DNA of 30,000 nucleotides from Glandiceps talaboti (taxonomy: Eukaryota > Hemichordata > Enteropneusta > Spengelidae), in NCBI RefSeq assembly GCF_964340395.1, contig NC_135564.1, positions 21,127,402 to 21,157,401 on the forward strand, read 5' to 3'. The translations under genes and the position numbers were made by a program. Shown piece after piece: positions 21,741 to 30,000 of the stretch. Each line of letters opens with the position of its first letter. The first letter of the stretch is position 1. Below the pieces are notes generated by a model. That model searched no databases. It worked only from the letters and a program-made list of their open reading frames with translations, and was not told the origin of the DNA.

Positions 21741-24700
21741 GCATTGCCTAGATCTCATGTACACTTTGGGACATTGCCTAGATCTCGTGTACACTTTGGG
21801 ACATTGCCTAGATCTCGTGTACACTTTGGGACATTACCTATATCTCATGTACACTTTGGGATATTGCCTAGATCTCATGTACACTTTGGGGCATTGTCTA
21901 GATCTCGTGTACACTTTGGGACATTGCCTAGATCTCGTGTACACTTTGGGACATTGCCTAGATCTCGTGTACACTTTTGGACATTGCCTAGATCTCGTAT
22001 ACACTATGGGACATTGCCTAGATCTCGTGTACACTTTGGGACATTGCCTAGATCTCATGTACACTTTGGGACATTGCCTAGATCTCATATACACTTTGGG
22101 ACATTGCCTAGATCTCATGTTCACTTTGGGGCATTGCCTAGATATCATGTACACTTTGGGACATTACCTAGATCTCGTGTACACTTTGGGACATTGCGTA
22201 GATCCCATGTACACTTTGGGGTATTGCCTAGATCTCATGTACACTTTTGGCATTGTTTAGATCTCATGTACACTTTGGGACATTGCCTATATCTCGTGTA
22301 CACTTTGGGACATTGCCTAGATCTCATGTACACTTTGGGACATTGACTATATCTCGTGTACACTTTAGGACATTGCCTATATCTCATGTACACTTTAGGT
22401 CATTGCCTAGATCTCGTGTACACTTTGGGACATTGCCTAGATCTCATGTACACTTTGGGACATTGCGTAGATCTCATGTACACTTTGGGACATTGCGTAG
22501 ATCTCATGTACACTTTGGGGTATTGCCTAGATCTCATGTACACTTTGGGCATTGTCTAGATCTCATGTACACTTTGGGACATTGCCTATATCTCGTGTAC
22601 ACTTTGGGACATTGCCTATATCTCGTGTACACTTTGGGACATTGCCTAGATCTCATGTACACTTTGGGACATTGCCTAGATCTCATGTACACTTTGGAAC
22701 ATTGCCTAGATCTCATGTACACTTTGGGACATTGCCTAGATCTCATGTACACTTTGGGGCATTGTCTAGATCTCGAGTACACTTTAGGTCATTGCCTATA
22801 ACTCGTGTACACTTTGGGACATTGCCTAGATCTCGTGTACATTTTGGGACATTGCCTAGATCTCATGTACACTTTGGGGCATTGCCTTGAACTCAAGTAC
22901 ACTCTGGGACATTGCCTATATCTCATTACACTTTGGGACATTACCTAGATCGCATGTACACTTTGGGACATTGTCTAGATCTCGTGTACACTTAGGGACA
23001 TTGCTTAGATCTTATGTACACTTTGGGGCATTGCCTAGATCTCATGTACACTTTGGGACATTGCCTAGATCTCGTGTACATTTTGGGACATTGCCTAGAT
23101 CTCATGTACACTTTGGGGCATTGCCTTGAACTCAAGTACACTCTGGGACATTGCCTATATCTCATTACACTTTGGGACATTGCCTATAACTCGTGTACAC
23201 TTTGGGACATTGCCTATATCTCATGTACACTTTGGGACATTGCCTAGATCTCGTGTACACTTAGAGACATTGCTTAGATCTCATGTAAACCTTGGGACAT
23301 TGCCTAGAACTCTTGTACACTTTGGGACATTGCCTAGATCTCATGTGCCTAGATCTCATGTACACTTTGGGGCATTGCCTATATCTCGTGTACACTTTAG
23401 GACATTGCCTAGATCTCGTGTACACTTTGGGACATTGCCTAGATCTCGTGTACACTTTGGGACATTGCCTATATCTCATGTACACTTTGGGGCATTGCCT
23501 ATATCTCATGTACACTTTGGGACATTACCTAGATCTCATGTACACTTTTGGGACATTGCCTATATCTCATGTACACTTTAGGACATTGCCTAGATCTCGT
23601 GTACACTTTGGGGCATTGCCTAGATCTCATGTACACTTTTGGGACATTGCCTAGATCTCATGTACATTTTGGGACATTGCCTAGATCTCGTGTACTCTTT
23701 GGGACATTGCCTAGATCTCGTTTACACTTTGGGGCATTGCCTAGATCTCATGTACACTTTGGGACATTACCTAGATCGCATGTACACTTTGGGACATTGT
23801 CTAGATCTCGTGTACACTTAGGGACATTGCTTAGATCTCATGTACACTTTGGGGCATTGCCTAGATCTCATGTACACTTTGGGACATTGCCTAGATCTCG
23901 TGTACATTTTGGGACATTGCGTAGATCTCATGTACACTTTGGGGTATTGCCTAGATCTCATGTACACTTTGGGACATTGCCTATATCTCGTGTACACTTT
24001 GGGACATTGCCTATATCTCATGTACACTTTAGGTCATTGCCTAGATCTCGTGTACACTTTGGGACATTGCCTAGATCTCATGTACACTTTGGGACATTGC
24101 GTAGATCTCATGTACACTTTGGGCATTGTCTAGATCTCATGTACACTTTGGGACATTGCCTATATCTCGTGTACACTTTGGGACATTGCCTAGATCTCGT
24201 GTACACTTTGGGGCATTGCCTAGATCTCATGTACACTTTGGGACATTACCTAGATCGCATGTACACTTTGGGACATTGTCTAGATCTCGTGTACACTTAG
24301 GGACATTGCTTAGATCTCATGTACACTTTGGGGCATTGCCTAGATCTCATGTACACTTTGGGACATTGCCTAGATCTCGTGTACATTTTGGGACATTGCC
24401 TAGATCTCGTGTACACTTTGGGACATTGCCTAGATCTCGTGTACACTTTGGGGCATTGCCTAGATCTCATGTACACTTTGGGACATTACCTAGATCGCAC
24501 GTACACTTTGGGACATTGTCTAGATCTCGTGTACACTTAGGGAAATTGCTTAGATCTCATGTACACTTTGGGACATTGCCTAGATCTCATGTACACTTTG
24601 GGACATTGCCTAGATCTCGTGTACACTTTGGGACATTGCCTAGATCTCGTATACACTATGGGACATTGCCTAGATCTCGTGTACACTTTGGGACATTGCC

Positions 24701-24947
24701 TAGATCTCATGTACACTTTGGGACATTGCCTAGATCTCATATACACTTTGGGACATTGCCTAGATCTCGTGTACACTTTGGGACATTGCCTAGATCTCGT
24801 GTACACTTTGGGGCATTGCCTAGATCGCATGTACACCTTGGGACATTGCCTAGATCTCATGTACACTTTGGGACATTGCGTAGATCCCATGTACACTTTG
24901 GGGTATTGCCTAGATCTCATGTACACTTTGGGTATTTTTGAGATCTC

Positions 24948-27850
24948 ATGTACACTTTGGGACATTGCCTATATCTCGTGTACACTTTGGGACATTGCCT
25001 AGATCTCATGTACACTTTGGGACATTGCCTATATCTCGTGTACACTTTAGGACATTGCCTATATCTCATGTACACTTTAGGTCATTGCCTAGATCTCGTG
25101 TACACTTTGGGACATTGCCTAGATCTCATGTACACTTTGGGACATTGCGTAGATCTCATGTACACTTTGGGACATTGCGTAGATCTCATGTACACTTTGG
25201 GGTATTGCCTAGATCTCATGTACACTTTGGGACATTGCCTATATCTCGTGTACACTTTAGGACATTGCCTATATCTCATGTACACTTTAGGTCATTGCCT
25301 AGATCTCGTGTACACTTTGGGACATTGCCTAGATCTCATGTACACTTTGGGACATTGCGTAGATCTCATGTACACTTTGGGACATTGCGTAGATCTCATG
25401 TACACTTTGGGGTATTGCCTAGATCTCATGTACACTTTGGGCATTGTCTAGATCTCATGTACACTTTGGAACATTGCCTATATCTCGTGTACACTTTGGG
25501 ACATTGCCTATATCTCGTGTACACTTTGGGACATTGCCTAGATCTCATGTACACTTTGGGACATTGCCTAGATCTCATGTACACTTTGGGACATTGCCTA
25601 GATCTCATGTACACTTTGGGACATTGCCTAGATCTCATGTACACTTTGGGGCATTGTCTAGATATCGTGTACACTTTAGGTCATTGCCTATAACTCGTGT
25701 ACACTTTGGGACATTGCCTATAACTCGTGTATACTTTGGGTCATTGCCTATATCTCATGTACACTTTGGGGTATTGCCTAGATCTCATGTACACTTTGGG
25801 ACATTGCCTAGATCTCATATACCCCTTGGGACATTGCCTAGATCTCATGTACACTTTGGGATATTGCCTAGATCGCATGTACACTTTGGCACATTATAAC
25901 TCATGTGCAATTTGGTGCATTGCCCAGTATTCATGTACACTTTGGGACATTGCGTAGATCTCATGTACACTTTGGGACATTGCGTAGATCTCATGTACAC
26001 TTTGGGGTATTGCCTAGATCTCATGTACACTTTGGGACATTGCCTATATCTCGTGTACACTTTAGGACATTGCCTAGATCTCATGTACACTTTGGGACAT
26101 TGCCTATATCTCGTGTACACTTTAGGACATTGCCTATATCTCATGTACACTTTAGGTCATTGCCTAGATCTCGTGTACACTTTGGGACATTGCCTAGATC
26201 TCATGTACACTTTGGGACATTGCGTAGATCTCATGTACACTTTGGGACATTGCGTAGATCTCATGTACACTTTGGGGTATTGCCTAGATCTCATGTACAC
26301 TTTGGGACATTGCCTATATCTCGTGTACACTTTAGGACATTGCCTATATCTCATGTACACTTTAGGTCATTGCCTAGATCTCGTGTACACTTTGGGACAT
26401 TGCCTAGATCTCATGTACACTTTGGGACATTGCGTAGATCTCATGTACACTTTGGGACATTGCGTAGATCTCATGTACACTTTGGGGTATTGCCTAGATC
26501 TCATGTACACTTTGGGCATTGTCTAGATCTCATGTACACTTTGGAACATTGCCTATATCTCGTGTACACTTTGGGACATTGCCTATATCTCGTGTACACT
26601 TTGGGACATTGCCTAGATCTCATGTACACTTTGGGACATTGCCTAGATCTCATGTACACTTTGGGACATTGCCTAGATCTCATGTACACTTTGGGACATT
26701 GCCTAGATCTCATGTACACTTTGGGGCATTGTCTAGATATCGTGTACACTTTAGGTCATTGCCTATAACTCGTGTACACTTTGGGACATTGCCTATAACT
26801 CGTGTATACTTTGGGTCATTGCCTATATCTCATGTACACTTTGGGGTATTGCCTAGATCTCATGTACACTTTGGGACATTGCCTAGATCTCATATACCCC
26901 TTGGGACATTGCCTAGATCTCATGTACACTTTGGGATATTGCCTAGATCGCATGTACACTTTGGCACATTATAACTCATGTGCAATTTGGTGCATTGCCC
27001 AGTATTCATGTACACTTTGGGACATTGCGTAGATCTCATGTACACTTTGGGACATTGCGTAGATCTCATGTACACTTTGGGGTATTGCCTAGATCTCATG
27101 TACACTTTGGGACATTGCCTATATCTCGTGTACACTTTAGGACATTGCCTATATCTCATGTACACTTTAGGTCATTGCCTAGATCTCGTGTACACTTTGG
27201 GACATTGCCTAGATCTCATGTACACTTTGGGACATTGCGTAGATCTCATGTACACTTTGGGCATTGTCTAGATCTCATGTACACTTTGGGACATTGCCTA
27301 TATCTCGTGTACACTTTGGGACATTGCCTATATCTCGTGTACACTTTGAGACATTGCCTAGATCTCATGTACACTTTGGGACATTGCCTAGATCTCATGT
27401 ACACTTTGGGACATTGCCTAGATCTCATGTACACTTTGGGACATTGCCTAGATCTCATGTACACTTTGGGGCATTGTCTAGATATCGTGTACACTTTAGG
27501 TCATTGCCTATAACTCGTGTACACTTTGGGACATTGCCTATAACTCGTGTACACTTTGGGACATTGCCTATATCTCATGTACACTTTGGGACATTGCCTA
27601 GATCTCGTGTACACTTTGGGACATTGTCTAGATATCGTGTACACTTTAGGTCATTGCCTATAACTCGTGTACACTTTGGGACATTACCTAGATCTCATGT
27701 ACACTTTGAGGTATTGCCTAGATCTCATGTACACTTTGGGACATTGCCTAGATCTCATATACCCCTTGGGACATTGCCTAGATCTCATGTACACTTTGGG
27801 ATATTGCCTAGATCGCATGTACACTTTGGCACATTATAACTCATGTGCAA
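24948..27850. repeat. Higher-order repeat: 1075-bp block in the right part of the array
   Basis: The odd marker CACATTATAACTCATGTGC, followed by TTTGGTGCATTGCCCAG, occurs near 25890, 26965 and 27830: offsets 1075 and 865. The stretch 25444-25899 is matched without visible change in translated sequence at 26519-26974. A 210-bp (seven-unit) subrepeat also recurs, for example 25021 against 25231 and 26101 against 26311. The third copy is shortened by deletions of whole units. These variants differ from those of the left blocks, so the array comprises two separately homogenised domains. Confidence 0.88.
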
Positions 27851-27909
27851 TTTGGTGCATTGCCCAGTATTCATGTACACTTTGTGACATTACCTAGAAC
27901 TTATGTACA

Positions 27910-27937
27910 GTCTATCATATAGACATGTGTGATAGAC
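27910..27937. repeat. Short perfect inverted repeat at the satellite edge
   Basis: Arms GTCTATCA (27910-27917) and TGATAGAC (27930-27937) flank a 12-base loop exactly where the 30-bp array ends. Confidence 0.7.
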
Positions 27938-28060
27938 CAAGGACTGAAAAGAAATTCATGTTCACGTAGTTGGCATGTGCCCATGTAAGTGAGTTTTAAA
28001 AATCGCTTGGAATATTTTCTAGGACCAAAATGTACTAAAACGAGAGAAGAAATGACTTAC

Positions 28061-28273
28061 CTAACGAATCAGCTCTATTCGTAATAACTACTGTATCAAC
28101 CAATACTATTGTGTCAAGTTGAACCTTCCACCATGGATTTAGTTCGCTGGCCGTATGAGAACAGCTGCCATCATTATAGTTAGGATCTGGGTTGCCGTCG
28201 TTGGCTCTACCTGGATCACCAATGAAAGCAGTCGAACTTTGACCTGAAGGCCTATTCAAAGCCAAATTTTCAC
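28061..28273 (-). CDS. Exon: F-type lectin domain 1, N-terminal half
   Basis: A 213-bp phase 1-1 exon (71 codons) with acceptor TTTTCAG and donor GTAAGT. It begins ENLALNRPSGQSST and contains the family landmarks DGN, GSCSHT, PWWKVQL and VVITNRAD. F-type lectins (fucolectin family) are eight-stranded jelly-roll domains that bind L-fucose with a His and two Arg residues in the motif H-x26-R-x-D-x4-R/K. The His of CSHT is followed by 26 residues and then the Arg of TNRAD, so the first part of the motif is intact. The rest is completed by the exon at 16729-16932, more than 11 kb away across the satellite-filled intron. A closely similar exon occurs at 6945-7154. Confidence 0.9.
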
Positions 28274-28559
28274 CTGAAAATGTATATGTAGAGAAATACA
28301 ACGCCGAGTTATACTGTTACCAAAGAAGCCTTGTTGATTTGAATGATTTTGACATTTCAGACAGGTATGCACAGTTGCTTTGGAGTTTAATGTTTTGACC
28401 AAAACATGCATTATGCAACCTTATTTGCATATAAGCAATATTGTTATGTCATGAACGTTACTTCTAGACACATCCCAAACAAATTTCAGAACAATCTCTC
28501 CAGTACTTCTTGTGTTGACGTCACTCTACGAAGTCACATTCGACCATGTCTTTACACCC
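28274..28559. other. Intron, no gene seen
   Basis: Intron sequence upstream of the F-type lectin 1 exon, ahead of the ATGT microsatellite. Nothing recognised. Confidence 0.6.
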
Positions 28560-28692
28560 TGTATGTATGTATGTATGTATGTATGTATGTATGTATGTAT
28601 GTATGTATGTATGTATGTGTGTATGTATGTATGTATGTATGTATGTATGTATGTATGTATGTATGTATGTATGTATGTACGTATAATGTATG
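28560..28692. repeat. (GTAT)n microsatellite
   Basis: About 32 GTAT units with single interruptions near 28619 and 28680. Confidence 0.96.
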
Positions 28693-28703
28693 TATGCATG
28701 CAC

Positions 28704-28729
28704 TATATATATATATATATATATATATA
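28704..28729. repeat. (TA)n microsatellite
   Basis: Thirteen TA units, followed directly by the right-hand fold-back fragments. Confidence 0.95.
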
Positions 28730-28739
28730 ACTCGGTGAG

Positions 28740-28915
28740 TATCAAACTGCTAAGACAGTGCTCTATACCGCAGTGGCAGAGCTTAATAGTTTTGGTAGTA
28801 CTGGAACTCTTTCTTGGGTGTAACTCGGAGTTTCACGCATATATATATATATATATAAAACACAGTATCAAATAAGAGTATGAGTCGCCTGATGATCGCA
28901 ACAGCGTGAAACACT
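28740..28915. repeat. Fold-back repeat fragments flanking an AT microsatellite, right copy
   Basis: It contains GACAGTGCTC (28755), TGTAACTCGGAGTTTCACGC (28819-28838), a short TA tract (28839-28857), GTCGCCTGATGATCGC (28884-28899) and GCGTGAAAC (28904-28912), the last being the inverted complement of GTTTCACGC. These parts match the fragments at 3661-3940, so both are members of one family. Confidence 0.5.
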
Positions 28916-29092
28916 GTAACGGCTCCTGTGTATCCTGCTTGTTACACTTAACGACTCAAGATCATTTACGGGACTATCGAATGTATGGGTAAGTAGGCAC
29001 TTTGAGCCTAAAGCTAAATCTAGCTAAGCCTTCAAATGCTACAATACTTTATGGAAGACAATTACTCGATTCTTTAACATAGAAATACTTAC

Positions 29093-29140
29093 GTAAGGTA
29101 CTAGTGGGGTCTATGGTTGGCGGCACAAGAGTAGTGATAT
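29093..29140 (-). CDS. Exon: short Thr/Pro-rich linker
   Basis: A 48-bp exon lies between a TTTCAG acceptor (AG at 29141-29142) and a GTAAGT donor (GT at 29091-29092). In phase 1 it reads ITTLVPPTIDPTSTL, with the last base left over for the next exon. There is no domain; it resembles the Thr/Pro linkers at 9553-9612 and 14012-14110 and sits directly upstream of F-type lectin 1, just as the 9553 exon precedes F-type lectin 2. Such segments usually form extended, O-glycosylated spacers. An exon this short could arise by chance, but the strong splice sites, matching phase and repeated position support it. Confidence 0.65.
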
Positions 29141-29644
29141 CTGAAATACAAATAGCGGCATGTAGCGACATGTTAGAGTGTTGTTCAATGTACTTGTTAA
29201 CTCCCTACACTTGATATCATTAACTTACAGATCGATAGTAATAATATCAACAGCTTAGCAATTAGAACTCCCCATTACATACACCAGATTTAAACTGAAT
29301 GCCTCAAAACCATATAACTTTGGCCTACACACATTGCTGAAATTCGTAATTCTGAACTAATGCTATTATACATGATGTACCACTTCATTGGAAAAAAAAT
29401 TATATGAACCTGTATGAAATTTGAAGCTTGCATAGTTAACATATTGCCTAATTATTAAAAAATGATTATTTATGCAAATTACCATAATTATAGCCTATAC
29501 GTTATTTTATTAAGCTTTAAATTATAAATGTACTTCTTTACTATCAATACATATACTAAATTATCAGAAATTTAAAGCTTGCATTCAAGACATATTGCAT
29601 CATAATCAAAATGATTATTGATGCAAATTAAATATCGCAATCAC
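29141..29644. other. Intron with a diverged direct repeat
   Basis: Two related segments lie at about 29416-29483 and 29567-29632, sharing GAAATTTGAAGCTTGCAT-like sequence, CATATTGC, AATGATTATT and ATGCAAATTA, about 151 bp apart. No exon seen. Confidence 0.55.
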
Positions 29645-29953
29645 CCTACCGCTACCGTGGTTTTGTACTTACCCTTCCTCTACCATGGTTATCAACTTAC
29701 CATACTTCTACCGTGATTAACTACTTATCCTACTGCTACCATAGTTATCTATGTACCATACCTCTACCGTGAATATCTACTTACAATGCCTCGACCATGG
29801 TTATCGACTTACCATACTTCTACCTTGATTATGTACTTACCGTACTTCTACCGTGGTTATCTACCTACCCAACCTCTACCGTGGCTACCTACTTAGACTA
29901 CCTCTACCGTGGTTATCTACTTACCCTACCCCTACTGTGGCCATCTACTTAAC
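29645..29953. repeat. Degenerate 28-bp minisatellite, about 11 copies
   Basis: The repeated frame is CTACCGTGG, then TTATCTACTTACC, then a variable CTACC-like end; copies differ at several positions (ACCATGG, ACCGTGA, ACTGTGG). It is unrelated in sequence to the 30-bp array and much more diverged. Confidence 0.85.
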
Positions 29954-30000
29954 CAACATTTGAAACAAAGTATTATATGACAGTATATCCTATGGGTTGT

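Larger units (their letters stand above)
16989..27910. repeat. Giant intronic minisatellite, 30-bp unit, about 364 copies
   Basis: Nearly continuous tandem repetition of a 30-bp unit; a representative copy is 17641-17670, with core pieces TTTGGGACATTGCC and AGATCTCATGTAC. Variants recur at a few positions: GGGACA/GGGGCA, TTGCC/TTACC/TTGCG, AGATCT/ATATCT/AGATCG, TCATG/TCGTG. Occasional shorter units occur (a 29-bp unit with CTCATTACAC, and a partial copy near 17668-17682). Copies at both edges are the most diverged (16989-17160 and 27830-27910), as expected when unequal exchange homogenises the centre. The whole array is inside the intron between the two halves of F-type lectin 1. No unique spacers are present, so it is not a CRISPR array. 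Confidence 0.97.
4411..29140 (-). other. Gene model: multi-exon lectin/sushi mosaic gene, partial at both ends
   Basis: Twelve minus-strand exons are bounded by AG acceptors and GT donors, most of the donors GTAAG-like. All have lengths divisible by three and all begin and end in phase 1, so any subset splices in frame. Domain order from the N-terminal side: Thr/Pro linker, F-type lectin, Thr linker, CCP, C-type lectin, CCP, CCP, Thr/Pro linker, F-type lectin, long Thr-rich segment. These families are normally extracellular; F-type and C-type lectins bind sugars and CCP modules act as spacers or protein-binding units. A role in recognition, immunity or adhesion is inference. No definite signal peptide exon, membrane segment, stop codon or poly(A) signal was assigned. 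Joining all twelve into one transcript is inferred from shared strand and phase. Two adjacent genes, or alternative splicing, remain possible. Confidence 0.8.

Noticed and set aside
20715-22346. 543-codon plus-strand frame of RSHVHFGTLP-type repeats (and similar frames throughout 17086-27897)
   Set aside because: The frame is open only because the 30-bp unit lacks stops; overlapping frames on both strands are equally open, it ends in whole-unit deletions, it shows no promoter or splice structure, and it lies in an intron of the opposite-strand gene.
16989-27910. CRISPR-like array
   Set aside because: Units are contiguous with no unique spacers, and the context is clearly animal nuclear DNA.
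28406-28875. Reading frames rich in CMYV and HTYI repeats
   Set aside because: Translation of the GTAT and TA microsatellites; the shared GCNSEFHA peptide reflects the repeated fold-back motif, not a protein.

Overview
This is an intronic, repeat-rich window of animal nuclear DNA, probably from a marine invertebrate (lophotrochozoan or invertebrate deuterostome; the sequence alone does not decide). The support is GT-AG introns, extracellular mosaic-protein exons, an L1/Tx1-like LINE, a tRNA-derived SINE, long AT, TG, ATGT and TGT microsatellites, and no bacterial gene organisation. Computed reading frames are mostly misleading here; the real coding sequence is a series of short exons.

Main gene: one minus-strand gene runs from about 29140 down to about 4411. 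Twelve exons can be read: Thr/Pro linker (29093-29140), F-type lectin 1 in two halves (28061-28273 and 16729-16932), Thr-rich linker (14012-14110), CCP/sushi 1 (13615-13803), C-type lectin domain (11874-12293), CCP 2 (10915-11136), CCP 3 (9782-9967), Thr/Pro linker (9553-9612), F-type lectin 2 in two halves (6945-7154 and 5734-5934) and a long Thr-rich exon (4411-4695). Every exon is a multiple of three and starts and ends in phase 1, so all splice in one frame (2337 bp, 779 codons). Neither the first nor the last exon is identified. The product looks like a secreted or surface carbohydrate-recognition protein.

Main oddity: the intron that splits F-type lectin domain 1 (16933-28060) is almost entirely a 10.9-kb tandem array of a 30-bp unit (about 364 copies, 16989-27910). 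It has two higher-order layers: a block of about 1.95-1.98 kb repeated on the left, and a 1075-bp block repeated on the right. Because 30 is divisible by 3, the array yields long open frames on both strands (up to 543 codons) that I regard as artefacts.

Flanks: 1-3257 holds a decayed minus-strand LINE, with endonuclease and reverse transcriptase pieces separated by about 1 kb of unrelated sequence. Other introns hold a 68-bp tandem repeat (8237-8582), an imperfect hairpin element (8098-8172), a SINE (about 14250-14468), related fold-back fragments beside AT microsatellites (about 3660-3940 and 28740-28915) and a degenerate 28-bp minisatellite at the right end (about 29645-29953).
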